From assembly GCA_030674155.1 (NCBI GenBank), contig CM060325.1, positions 25,519,169-25,546,668 of the forward strand: 27,500 bases of DNA. Reading direction: 5' to 3'. A program made the position numbers and the translations under genes. How positions within the stretch are numbered: the stretch's first letter is position 1; each line of letters begins with the position of its first letter. Origin of the DNA: Stramonita haemastoma. Its lineage: Eukaryota > Mollusca > Gastropoda > Neogastropoda > Muricidae. Below the pieces are notes generated by a model. The model did no database searches and was not told the DNA's origin. It worked only from the letters and a program-made list of their open reading frames with translations. Shown in pieces: positions 1 to 10,142 of the stretch.

Positions 1-61
1 ATTATTAACATTATCACCATCATCATCATTATTATTATCATCACCATTATATTTGGCTTTT
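1..61. repeat. Imperfect ATC/ATT microsatellite
   Basis: Degenerate run of ATC, ATT and ACC trinucleotides at the left edge of the window. Confidence 0.7.
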
Positions 62-352
62 CAGGTCGGCTTTGTGTATTTGTTTCCCTATCAGAGTGGG
101 CTTCTTTTCCCTACAGAATTTTGCCAGGGACAAAGCTCTTGTTGCCGTGGGTTTTATTTTTCACGAGCGCTGAGTACATGTTGCACACGGGACCTAGCTT
201 TACCGTCTCAACCGAAAAGACCAGCACCCAGACACCCACCATCACTCAAGGTCTAGTGGAGAACAGGAAAGTTTGTGAGTGGCAAACCAGGGATAGAACC
301 CGCAGTTCTTGGTTGTCTCGGCTGGTGCGTTACCACTACACTACCAATCTAC
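62..352 (-). mobile_element. tRNA-derived SINE, family S1, near-complete
   Basis: Read on the minus strand it starts with a tRNA-like head: A box TAGTGTAGTGGTAACGC and B box GCGGGTTCTATCCC. It continues with a core containing GGTCCCGTGTGCAACATG and a tail with ACCCACGGCAACA, CCTGGCAAAATTCTGTAG and GATAGGGAAACAAAT. I associate this core and tail with repeats common in molluscan genomes. It is the best-preserved S1 copy here and serves as reference for the partial copies. Confidence 0.75.
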
Positions 353-484
353 CATACTGGATAGGGAAGATTAGATACTGGGTAAAAAAAAAAAAAAAAA
401 AAAAGAGTCTGACCTACACCATAACCATTTTCATAAAATCGGTTGGTGAGGGGGGTTGGGGGTGGGGGTGTACAGCATAATCGG

Positions 485-795
485 AGATCTGAGGGCCCAG
501 GTTTGAACCACCCACCATCGAGATGCCCAACCCATTCACAGGGATCCCCCCCCCCCCCTCCCCTGGAGTTAACATCAGTGCAGACTCCACTTCCCCGAAA
601 ATCCTTCGGATGAATAAATAAACCGATGTCCCATGCGCAAACTCACGCAGAACATCTTGCGTATTTGTTCTGCCTTTTCGGAGGAATGGGCCATTGTGTA
701 TTGGCCAGTGGGAATGGATGACCAAACTGACGAAAAACGTACACACGGGATTGGATGTAAAAATAAAAAGCACATGAGTGCTTAATTACCATCAA
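485..795 (+). mobile_element. S1-related SINE copy, variant 3' tail
   Basis: It has the block GAGTTAACATCAGTGCAGAC, the core TCCTTCGGATGA...AAACCGATGTCCC, then a different tail: GGGCCATTGTGTATTGG, GGATTGGATGTAAAAAT and AAGCACATGAGTGCTTA. The same tail recurs in the copies at 15.4-15.9 and 24.2-24.6 kb. It is interrupted by a C run (548-558) and followed by the CA repeat at 840. Confidence 0.65.
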
Positions 796-839
796 TGAAA
801 TAAAAAGATTTTGAATTAACAAAAAGTCGCGCTCGAAAA

Positions 840-860
840 CACACACACACACACACACAC

Positions 861-912
<52 letters not shown>
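840..912. repeat. (CA)n microsatellite
   Basis: Almost pure CA dinucleotides with one AA interruption. Directly follows an S1 SINE tail. Confidence 0.95.
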
Positions 913-913
<1 letters not shown>

Positions 914-1043
914 TGCTACAGGCGCTCACATGTTCATGCTCACACACTTACGCAAACACACACACTTGAACAATTCAAACTGCCAATAGCAGACTGACAT
1001 AACTATTGGATCTGGGGTCTATGGACAGCAAAGCTGCCTAGAA

Positions 1044-1350
1044 AGCGAGAATAATGGGTTCGATCCCCGTTTGAGCCTAAAACTTTTCCCCCCACTTCGG
1101 ATGAGACGATATTAAACCGAGGTCCCGAATCCAACACCCATTCAGTGCACGTAAAAGACCCACGGCAACAAAAGAGTTGTCTTTGGAAACACTCTGTCGG
1201 GGGCGCCCCGCATTCTGAGAGGAAAACAAAGAGAAACTAGAAAAGGAAAAAAAGAATGGGTGGCGCTGCTCTTGTGGCGACGCGCACCGTCTTGTGGCGA
1301 CTCTATGTGAAAAGCAGCCCGAATTCCACACTAGGAAATCTGCCGTAAGT
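1044..1350 (+). mobile_element. S1 SINE copy with GGTGGCGCTGCTCTTGTGG tail
   Basis: It begins near a B-box-like GGGTTCGATCCCCG, followed by the core TTCGGATGAGACGATATTAA, then GTAAAAGACCCACGGCAACA and the 3' module GGTGGCGCTGCTCTTGTGGC...AAATCTGCCGTAAGTG. Partial copies of this 3' module occur at 5150-5245 (+) and 17980-18110 (-). Confidence 0.65.
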
Positions 1351-1566
1351 GAAAGGGGTATACATACAATATAATACACAGCAATACTGTACGATTCAAT
1401 AGAACGCAAACACTATACGATGCAACACAATAGAAACAGGATGGCCGACCTTAATACTGGTAAAGGCAAAAGCAAGGGAGAATCGAACCCCAAACCGAAC
1501 AAGTGCCGTGATATTGATTGGATGGAACAACCAGGCACAAGGGAAACACAGCAGGAAACATAATAT

Positions 1567-1650
1567 ACCTCGAATAAGAATCTCTTCTTCTTCTTCTTTG
1601 TCTAACACTCAGACAGCAACTTATTGTTGTCTGTCATATGAGCCAAAATA
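1567..1650 (+). repeat. TTC-headed dispersed repeat X, short copy
   Basis: (TTC)n followed by CTAACACTCAGACAGCAACT...TGTCATATGAGC. The same arrangement, TTC run and then this sequence, occurs several times between 8370 and 8780 and in reverse at 25343-25606. Confidence 0.6.
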
Positions 1651-1659
1651 CATAAACAC

Positions 1660-2370
<711 letters not shown>

Positions 2371-2374
2371 AGGT

Positions 2375-2446
<72 letters not shown>
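2371..2446. repeat. (GT)n followed by a 58-base G homopolymer
   Basis: GT dinucleotides (2373-2388) run directly into uninterrupted G from 2389 to 2446. Much longer than any other homopolymer in the window. Confidence 0.9.
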
Positions 2447-2448
<2 letters not shown>

Positions 2449-2554
2449 ACTTACAAGAGAAGAATTTTAGAAGCTACAGCAACTTCACACAGTCAACTCC
2501 AAACCCCAACCATGTTGTTTAAAGCCCCATCGACCTCAGAGGTCATTGTTTGGG

Positions 2555-2632
2555 TGTTAGGTTGTCACCTCCATAAATATTGTCAATCTCAGTGTTACGT
2601 TGTCACCTCCATAAATATTGTCAATCTCAGAT
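2555..2632 (+). repeat. Two-copy tandem duplication, ~37 bp
   Basis: The segment GTTGTCACCTCCATAAATAT and the following TGTCAATCTCAG occur twice in immediate succession. Confidence 0.75.
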
Positions 2633-2649
2633 TAAAAAACTGTGCAACT

Positions 2650-2830
2650 ATTCCTTTACCTTCACCTTCATCTGTCCGTAGTCCTGCGGACTGTGGGGGC
2701 ACTACTGAAGATCTGCAACCAGCTTCCTCCACTCCCCACTGTTTTCCGCCCTCCGTAGCAGATCCACCCAAAGCCTGTCCACTCTCTGATGTTGTCTTCT
2801 TTTCCCGTCATTGGCAACTATTCACAGAAT
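2650..2830 (+). repeat. Dispersed repeat Z, copy 1
   Basis: Contains CCTTCACCTTCATC, TAGTCCTGCGGACTGTGGGG, GCACTACTGAAGATCTGCAA and CCAGCTT. A reverse copy lies at 6235-6345. Probably a fragment of an interspersed element of unknown type. Confidence 0.5.
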
Positions 2831-3590
2831 AAAAGCAAACAAACCCCCAAAACAGAAGAGCAGCTCGAATTTGAGCAGAGAAATCTGCCGTGACTTAAAG
2901 AGTAAACGAAAAGAGTCAACATTGGAAGGTCCCCCACACAGCATTAACTTTAGTCATAAGACTATGGATAAGTTTTACAGAGTAGCTTATGTTTAAAAAG
3001 AAAAACACGTTCCAGTGAATATTGTCCTGAAGGGTCAGAGTGAAACAGTGATATGTCAACTTTAAAGTAACGACGAAAACAACCCATTTCATTTCTTGTC
3101 CGTGGGTGGTTTGGAATTCTCAAACACGATTTTTTTTTTTACATAGTAGCAATATTAATAACAACAACATTATATTCGCTAATAATATATAAAAGAAAAT
3201 ATTCAGTCATACAAGTACTTAGGTGAAAATATAGATACATACACAGAGCTGCATTTATCTCGCCATTTGGACACCCAAACCTCAACTTCGAAGGCAACTC
3301 TCACTGGACATAATTCATATTTACAACAACAAAAAAGAGATATAGCTGATATCTTTAACGTGTGTATTTTTACCCACTGCATGTACATACAGGCAACAAT
3401 GAGTAAGGCATTATCGGGTATGTGCAAAATATAAACGTGGCCGATCGACAGCACAACATACACACAAAGCTGGAATGTTCCCTGAAGTCATCATGTCTTT
3501 CATGTCAATAGAAGATCGTATACAGGACAAGAAGAGTTTGGATCAGTGGGTAAATAACATAAATGCAGGTTTGAAAGTATCGGTTAAAGA
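2831..3590. other. Unannotated AT-rich stretch
   Basis: No coding pattern, RNA or recognised repeat. A 10-base T run (3130-3139) and ATT/AAC trinucleotide runs near 3150 are the only notable points. Confidence 0.5.
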
Positions 3591-3599
3591 TTTGTTTTA

Positions 3600-3985
3600 C
3601 CCGTTCCTCTGCTACAGCTCCGAGGTTCACTAATAGTGAGATAGTTGCGTGTGCCACCGTTTGGGCCCAGCATGAAGGTAGCCACATTCCGACTTCGGGG
3701 ATGTATACTGGGTAATAACTATATTCGTGTTTCCGTAACCCACTGAACGCTGACATGAATAACGGGATCTTTTACTGCAAATTTGATCTTTTGCATGCGT
3801 ATAATATACACGAAAGGAATGAAGGCACTGGCAGGTCTGCACTTGAAGCTAATTTGAGAGACGTAAAAAAAAAAAAATCCATTATCAGTTCCCTAGACTC
3901 CGCCGCTGAGATTCGAACCCAAGACTTCATGGACCCATGGGATTGAAGACGAATAGTCAGTCTTAACCACTCGGCTATAGCGTTC
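3600..3985 (-). mobile_element. tRNA-Ser/Leu-like SINE, family A, copy 1
   Basis: On the minus strand the head reads CTATAGCCGAGTGGTTAAGA (A box) and CTTGGGTTCGAATCTCAGC (B box). The body contains AAAGATCCCGTTATTCATGT, GTTACGGAAACACGAATA and ACATCCCCGAAGTCGG. It matches in order the plus-strand copy at 26275-26660. It has no tRNA acceptor-stem pairing, so it is a SINE, not a tRNA gene. Confidence 0.75.
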
Positions 3986-4049
3986 CGTCAGGTTTAAGGA
4001 ATGAAACGGACTCACAGAAAAATGCATAAAAACAAAACAGTCTTTCCAC

Positions 4050-4165
4050 GGCGAAGTAAGCCGACAGACAACAACGCAACTATTGTTGTCGGTCATATGA
4101 GCGAAAATGTGTTGCGCTGCCCTTAAGGGTCTGGCGCATCCAACTTGGGCGTGGGAGAGAATTGT
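4050..4165 (+). repeat. Dispersed repeat X, copy without TTC run
   Basis: CAACTATTGTTGTCGGTCAT, ATGAGCGAAAATGTGTTGCG, CTGGCGCATCCAACTTGGGC and GGGAGAGAATTG match the body of repeat X at 8720-8870 and, reversed, at 25343-25440. Confidence 0.6.
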
Positions 4166-4329
4166 TATCTTTTAAGTTTTTAATTTTTTTTTTTTTTAAA
4201 AGACTGGAAAATGGACAAAGAAGGCAGAAAAAATAAGGAGGGGACAGGAAGAAAAGGATCAGGCAGAAACAAAGAGAGACAGAAAAGAGGGCATTTCTAG
4301 CTCAGAATTTTCAGATGGCGATGCTGATT

Positions 4330-4560
4330 TTTTGATTTATTCTTTTATATCGAGGATAATGGAATAAGCACTCGTGTGCTTTTTTTCATCCAGTCCCCGT
4401 GTGTATGCAGATTTGTAAATGTCATCTGTTCCACGGACACATGCTACTCTTACGAACGGAAGGATTTAACGTGTGCGCAAGGTGTTCTGCGTGCGTTCGC
4501 ACACGGCCTCGGTTTAAAGTCTCATCCGAAGGACTTTTATACTGAAACGCCTCCCCCCCC
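4330..4560 (-). mobile_element. S1-related SINE copy, variant tail
   Basis: Reversed relative to the 485 copy: ATATCGAGGATAATGGAATA, AGCACTCGTGTGCTT, CATCCAGTCCCCGTGTGTAT, then GGCCTCGGTTTAAAGTCTCA and TCCGAAGGA. It ends in a C run (4553-4566). Confidence 0.65.
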
Positions 4561-4745
4561 CCCCCCAGCACCTACATGCGATGCCATCCGAAATACTAGT
4601 ATGCTCTTAGATGCTACTGACACCAGAGTTCAGTGGTGTTGGTGCAGTCTTGGAATGAACAAGTTCCACTGTAACCCATTCAGCAACGTAAAAGAACCAT
4701 GGCAACAAAAGAGCAACCTCAATAAAAAAAAAAAAAAAAAAAAAA
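4561..4745 (+). mobile_element. S1-like SINE fragment, ACCCACGGCAACA-type tail
   Basis: Contains AACCCATTCAGCAACGTAAA and AGAACCATGGCAACAAAAGA, comparable to the tail of the 1044 copy, and ends in an A-rich run. Head missing. Confidence 0.45.
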
Positions 4746-5149
4746 AGGAAAAAGAAAGCACTGTGATCGGTGGTCCCAACACACGCAGCAGGAAAAGGAA
4801 AGGACACTTATTAAACCTAAGTTTTTCTCCTCCGCTTCCATCCTTACCTGTCCCTGCCTTCAACATCCACTACTGCAAAGTGCATAAACGTTTGTTAGTG
4901 TTGTAGTTGTGCACCGACCGCGGCTGGTGCGTGTGTCGTGTGTGGTTGTGGGTGTGTGCGTGCTGCGTGCGTGACAGCGTGCGTGCAGTGTCGTGTGGGT
5001 ACATATCGAATTAGGGTCAAAACTGTAATAGTTCTGATTGGACGTTTAAGGTGAAAGCAAGCGCTTTGATTTGTTTGCAAGATATAGCCTACTACAAATA
5101 TTTCCATATATTATTATTATATCTATGAAAAGACAGATGACAAAACCTA
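4746..5149. other. Intergenic stretch with GTGC-rich patch
   Basis: Purine-rich start, a degenerate GTGTGC/GTGCGT patch at 4925-4995, otherwise no recognised feature. Confidence 0.4.
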
Positions 5150-5490
5150 ATGGGTGTCCCTGCTCTTGTAGCGATGCATTCTCCCTGGGGGAGGAGAGCA
5201 GTTAGAATTCACGCAGAGAGATCTGCCGCGACTTTTGGTGCTGTACAATATACAGTACGGCTAACATCAGCGCCGATTTCACAACAGCCACCAACACCCC
5301 CCGCCCCCTCCCCCCCCACCACTCCCTCCGGATGAAACTTAAACTAAGATCTTGAGTGCGAACGCACGCAGAGTATTTTGTGCACATCCAAAAACCCGTT
5401 CTGCATTTATTTTCGGAAGGGTCGGCCATTGCGTGCCGGTAAGAACGGATGACAAAACTAAAAATGCATGCGCACTGGTGTTAGACATAA
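5150..5490 (+). mobile_element. S1 SINE remnants: 3' module then second copy
   Basis: 5150-5245 carries the 3' module (CCTGCTCTTGTAGCGATGCA ... AGAGAGATCTGCCGCGAC). 5255-5490 carries GCTAACATCAGCGCCGATTT, a C run, TCCGGATGAAACTTAAACTA and GGCCATTGCGTGCCGGTAAG. Both are diverged. Confidence 0.5.
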
Positions 5491-5579
5491 TCCCTTAGTC
5501 AGAATGCGGCTACCTCAGTGGAGGGCGGAAGGGAAGGGGGAGGGGGGGGGGAAGGGTAGGTTGGAACTGTTGCATACCC

Positions 5580-5690
5580 AAAAAAACCTCATCATTGGTG
5601 AACCTCGGAGATCTAGCCAAGGAACCAAGATAAAAATCAATAAAAACGAACCCCCCCCCCCCCCAAAAAAAAAAAAAAAAAAAAAAAATC
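5580..5690 (+). repeat. SINE A tail fragment with C and A runs
   Basis: TTGGTGAACCTCGGAGATCT and AGCCAAGGA resemble the 3' end of the SINE A copy at 26626-26660. Followed by C (5651-5664) and A (5665-5688) homopolymers. Confidence 0.45.
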
Positions 5691-6234
5691 ATATAAAATG
5701 AATGTCGACGTTACAAAAGCTAGAGTACAAGATGAAAAAAAAAATTCTCAGCACAACAAACTTTGAATCAACTGACCCTGAAATCTGGAAAAATCCACCC
5801 ACGAACTACTATTTCAATCATAATATAATATAATATATCCGAAAAAAGCGTGATTTTTGCACAGTTTTTGCAATTACTGTTCCATAACATTATACCAGGC
5901 ACGTTAGAGGTCGAACTCGCATTCTTTCACTGACTCCATCAAATTAACAATGGTAGATAGCTAGTACTAGAGTTTTTCTTTATAACCTCTCACAGAGTTG
6001 ATGATAACCTTTTATTTACAGCACACATCTTCACTCGTCATGTCACTGTTTCACAATCTTACTAATCATCCACTATCAACACCCACAGGCGAAGTCCTAT
6101 CAGTCACGGATTCACGGTTTCTGGATTCCAAATCGTACAAAACCATCTTCTGTCGAGGATCCGTCCATGGGGCGAAGATCGTGCTGTTGCTCACCTTCGA
6201 CCTCTCTGTTGACTTTTAGCATGCTGGTCGCTAG
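5691..6234. other. AT-rich intergenic stretch
   Basis: No recognisable gene or repeat apart from an ATATAATATA patch near 5825 and the candidate minus-strand AATAAA at 6011. An open frame at 5998-6219 has no family resemblance. Confidence 0.4.
6011..6016 (-). promoter_or_regulatory. Candidate polyadenylation signal AATAAA
   Basis: The first AATAAA I see on the minus strand after the E7 stop, about 715 bases downstream of it. The hexamer alone is weak evidence in AT-rich sequence. Confidence 0.2.
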
Positions 6235-6345
6235 TTTCTGCTTGAAATCTCAACGTTTAACATTGTCAAGCTGGTTGCTAAATCTTCATTAGTGCCCCCC
6301 ACGGTCCGCGGGACCACGGGGATGGGAAGGTGAAGAAGGCATTGT
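6235..6345 (-). repeat. Dispersed repeat Z, copy 2
   Basis: Reverse complement contains CTTCACCTTCCCATC, CGCGGACCGTGGGGGGCACT and AATGAAGATTTAGCAACCAG, matching 2650-2740. Confidence 0.5.
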
Positions 6346-6728
6346 TCTTTTGGGTAGGTGAGAGGAATGTTATAAGATGTGTGAATAAACGTCACACAAC
6401 AGCCTACCATCACACCTCATAACCATGAGCAAAAAGAAGGAATGCAATGGAAGTAGAATGAAATGCAATAGGCCTAGGCCCTATGAGGGTTTTTTTGTGG
6501 CGGGTAGATGCATGCCAAGTCAAAAAATACTGGAAACATCCCCATGAAGGTCACTTATAAAATAGAATTCACTGACGTTGAGATATCCATGCAAGAAAAT
6601 AAGGGATCAGCACACTGAAAATCCACCGAGAGAAGTGGCAGGGGAACAACAAAACCATCTTCACCCCAATGGCCGCTTCACCACTAACCCCCCGGCCACA
6701 CACATAACTACCCCTGCTATGGGGTTCG

Positions 6729-7166
6729 TCACACCACACTTTCCCCAACGTCAGAGGGGTCAGAGGTCGGGACTGAAGCCGGCGCAGTAGACGCGGAAGC
6801 GGGGCGAGCTGACAGGCAAATGTCGGCCGACGTCATCGTCGACGTTGACGTCACATCCACCTGGGGCCGGTTCTTACCGGCCGACGCGGCAGCCAGGGCG
6901 GGAGCCGTTCCCGCCTCCTGCTGGTGAAGGTGAAGGCCGCTCGTCACGTGACCCGTCAGCGGCGGCCCCAAACCCTCCGGCAGGTTGCCTCCCTTGCCGC
7001 AATCCTCGATGGGCGTGAGGGGGTGGTGGAGGGAGTGGAGGGAGTGGAGGAGGAGGTGGGACTGAGGGAGAGGGCGGGGTCAGGGGACAGGTGGGGCTGG
7101 GTCACGGTGCTGACCTTCCGACGTCGTCTGGGGCCCGTCACGGCTGAGGGCTCCTGGGACAATGTC
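6729..7166 (-). CDS. Probable terminal exon E7 of the CNG channel gene
   Basis: An open frame ending in TGA at 6729-6731 reads PIEDCGKGGNLPEGLGPPLT, then GKNRPQVDVTSTSTMTSADI and ends SDPSDVGESVV. It is Ser/Pro/Thr-rich, with GC-rich codons standing out from the surrounding repeats. Two starts are possible. An acceptor ctctccctcag/TCCCAC would start the exon at 7061 with no frame problem. Alternatively an acceptor near 7167 (acccctaag/GACATT) would include SQEPSAVTGPRRRRKVSTVT and a Ser/Pro-rich stretch in another frame, joined if one C is missing from the CCCCC run near 6990-7010. The phase with E6 cannot be resolved. It belongs to this gene by position, strand and composition only. It could be the end of a different minus-strand gene. 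Confidence 0.45.
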
Positions 7167-7183
7167 CTTAGGGGTCAGCACAG

Positions 7184-7204
7184 GCAGCAGCAGCAGCAGC
7201 AGCA
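7184..7204. repeat. (CAG)n trinucleotide run
   Basis: Seven tandem GCA/CAG triplets close to the upper end of E7. Confidence 0.85.
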
Positions 7205-7288
7205 ATCACTGTCCATCGTCACTTTTGGTCAGCGTTGTTTGTCCACCGTTAAGTCGTCAGTGTGTGGTGTGATGTAGTGGACAACAAG

Positions 7289-7527
7289 AAAAGAAGAAGG
7301 AGGAGGAGGAGGAGAAGAGGGGGAAGAGAAGAAGGAGAGAGAGAGAGAGAGGAGAGGAGAGGGAGGAGAGGAGAGGAGAAGACGAGAAGAGGAGGAGAAG
7401 AAGAGGAGGAGGAAGAGGTGAGAGGAGGAGGAGAAAGAAGAAGAAGAAGAAGAAGAAGAAGAAGAAGAAGAAGAAGAAGAAGAAGAAGAAAAAGAAGAGA
7501 AGAAGAAGAAGAAAAGAAGAAGAAGAA

Positions 7528-7560
<33 letters not shown>

Positions 7561-7570
7561 AATGATGCAT
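7289..7570. repeat. Purine (GGA/GAA)n microsatellite grading into (GAT)n
   Basis: About 240 bases of only A and G on the plus strand, then about 12 GAT triplets (7528-7561). Such polypurine tracts can form triplex DNA. Lies in the E6-E7 intron. Confidence 0.9.
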
Positions 7571-7659
7571 AACAAAAGAGTGGTGGTGACGGTGATGACG
7601 ACGACGAAAACGATGGTGAGGATCACCTCTTAAAACATAATCATGACCGCAATGACGAT

Positions 7660-7860
7660 GATGTCTACGGCTGATCATGTCGACGACGATCCTAATGGCG
7701 GCGATCATAATGGCGACGATCGTGATGGCGACGATCATAACGGATCATGATGGCGATGATCATATTGGCGATGCAGTGATCATGATGGCGATGCAGTGAT
7801 CATGATGGCGATGCGATGATCATGATGGCGATGCGATGATCATGATGGGTGATGGTAGAG
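7660..7860 (+). repeat. GATCATGATGGCGAT-type short tandem repeat
   Basis: Imperfect units of 14-22 bp. The most regular part, about 7743-7850, repeats GATCATGATGGCGATGC followed by AGT or GAT. Confidence 0.8.
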
Positions 7861-7964
7861 ATGACGGCGACCACAGTGATGGTCGTGGGGGTAGGAAAAA
7901 GAACTGACAAAAAGTGCTGACACCGTAGGCCTAACCCCCTCTCCCTACTCTCTCTCACTCTGTG

Positions 7965-8260
7965 TTTCACACACACACACACCACCCCCCCCCCCCCACA
8001 CACACACACAGACACACAACACCACCACCACCACCCTACCACCCACCCTCATCCACCCACCCACACCATCCACCCCACCCACCCCCCCACACACACACGG
8101 ACTGACCTGTGCACTGACCCCACCAATGCCCACAGTCACCACCTGACCCAAGGGGCTGCTTGTTCCGACGCACCAACCTCCTCCTCCACCTCGCTCCTCC
8201 ACCCACCTCCACCGCCACCACCACCACCATCCTGTCCCTCCTCCCCCCTCTCTTCCTTCC
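7965..8260. repeat. C-rich CA/CCA/CACC low-complexity sequence
   Basis: Runs of CA, C homopolymer and CCACC. On the transcribed minus strand this is G-rich. Confidence 0.8.
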
Positions 8261-8369
8261 GTTGGTGATGATGGGGGGCATGGTGCCGTGTGGTGGGGGG
8301 TTGTTTGGTAGCGCGAGGGCTTCGGTCTGTCAGACATGATGTTACACACTGTGGTTAGTTAGGGCTTTG

Positions 8370-8870
8370 AGCATTTCTTCTTCTTCTTCTCCTTCTTCTT
8401 TCTTCCTCCTCCTGCTTCTTGTTCTTCCTCCTCATACTTCTCTTCCTCCTCATACTTCCTTCCTCCTCATACTTCTCTTCCTCCCCCCTTCCCATCCTCC
8501 TCTTTTTTTTTTCCTGCTCCTCCTCCTTTTTCTTCTCGTCTAACGCTCAGACAGCAACTAATGATATCTGTCATGTGAGCGTTCGTCTTCTTCTTCTTCT
8601 TTTTTTCTTTTCTTCTTCTTCTTCTCCTCCTCCTCCTCCTTCTGTGTCCACCGCTCAGACAGCAACTATTGAGATGTCAAATGAGCGTTCATCTTCTTCT
8701 TCTTCTCCTTCTTCTTCCCCCCTCGTTCGTCCAACGCCCAGACAGCAACTATTGATATCTATCCTATGAGCGAGTGTCAAAGCGTTGCGCTGCTGCCGTT
8801 TTATAAGCGCCTAACATGTCAGGCAGGCCCAGTGCATCCGACTTCCGGCTTGGGGGAGAATGCTTGTTCC
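8370..8870 (+). repeat. Tandem cluster of TTC-headed repeat X
   Basis: Three successive (TTC/TCC)n runs are each followed by CAGACAGCAACTA...TGAGCG. The last (from ~8690) continues into the full body: TGTCAAAGCGTTGCGCTGC, CAGGCCCAGTGCATCCGACT and TTGGGGGAGAATG. The partial copies look like internal duplications of the junction between the TTC run and the element. Confidence 0.65.
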
Positions 8871-8877
8871 AATGATG

Positions 8878-8896
8878 TCACACACACACACACACA

Positions 8897-8927
<31 letters not shown>

Positions 8928-8938
8928 ACACACACACA

Positions 8939-8969
<31 letters not shown>

Positions 8970-8978
8970 CACACCACA

Positions 8979-9018
<40 letters not shown>

Positions 9019-9042
9019 CACACACAACACACACAACACACA

Positions 9043-9095
<53 letters not shown>

Positions 9096-9250
9096 CACAT
9101 ACACACAACACACACACAACCACACACACACAACACAACACACACACACACACACACAACACACACACACACACACAACACACACACACACACACACAAC
9201 ACCACACACACACACCACACACACACACACACACCAACACACACGTACAC
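8878..9250. repeat. Long imperfect (CA)n microsatellite
   Basis: Around 370 bases of CA with AAC/ACC interruptions, starting where repeat X ends. Confidence 0.95.
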
Positions 9251-9423
9251 ACCGTTGAGGTCCATTTGCCCTTTTGCTTGTTTGCTTGGCCTTTTTTTCT
9301 TTCGTTTGTTGTAATGTTCCCAGTCAACAATATATTTATTCCAATTAGGTACTTCTTCTTTTTCAGTAGTTGGATAGTTTTGCGGAATCTAAACACTTCG
9401 TTATTTTATAAACATGGAATTTC

Positions 9424-9750
9424 AAATACACAGAATTACTACTAAAAACACACACTCACGTCTGCGTGCATATGCACTTACACAAACCTCTACTAAAAAC
9501 ACACATTCACGTCTGCGTGCATGTGCACTTACACAAACCTCTACTAAAAACACACACTCACGTCTGCGTGCATGTGCACTTACACAAACCTCTACTAAAA
9601 ACACACACTCACGTCTGCGTGCATGTGCACTTACACAAACCCTCTACGAAAAAAAACACACTCGCGTCTGCGTGCACGTGCACTTACACAAACCTCTACT
9701 AAAAACACACACTCACGTCTGCGTGCATGTGCACTTACACAAACCTCTGT
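9424..9750 (+). repeat. 51-bp minisatellite, about six copies
   Basis: The unit contains CACTTACACAAACCTCTACT, AAAAACACACACTCACGTCT and GCGTGCATGTG. The CACTTACAC start recurs at about 9475, 9526, 9577, 9628, 9681 and 9732, so the period is 51 with one 53-bp unit. Because 51 is a multiple of three, long repetitive frames run through it; no evidence that they are translated. Confidence 0.92.
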
Positions 9751-9907
9751 CTCTCTACCTCTCTCTCTCTTGTTGGTGATGGTCGTTTCTGGGGTAGGGG
9801 TTACTATTTTCTTAATTTATTTTTTTATATCTACATTCCCTAATCAGGCAAGGACCGGATGAAAAAAGTATTTAATACTTACTCTGTAACCCAAAATAAA
9901 GATAAAT

Positions 9908-10130
9908 TCATTCATTCATTCATTCATTCATTCTCTCTCTCTCTCTCCTCTCTCACTCTCTCTCTCTCTCTCTCCCGAGTCTCTCTTATCTCTCGCAGAC
10001 TCTCTCGCGAGCGCGCGCGTGTTTGTGTACGTATGTGTGTGTGTGTGCATGCGTGCGTGCGTGCATGCATGCGTGCGTGTGTTCGTGCGTGGGTGTGCCT
10101 GCCTGTCTAAAAAAAAAAAAAATAAAAAAA
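9908..10130. repeat. Cluster of ATTC, CT, GT/GC and A microsatellites
   Basis: (ATTC)n at 9908-9933, (CT)n to about 9975, GTGT/GCGT to about 10095 and A runs at 10109-10132, just downstream of the E6 donor. Confidence 0.9.
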
Positions 10131-10142
10131 AAGACCACTCAC

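Noticed and set aside
7229..7738. Arg/Glu-, Ser/Leu- and Met-rich open frames, also at 25393-25668
   Set aside because: Products of GAA/GGA/GAT trinucleotide microsatellites.
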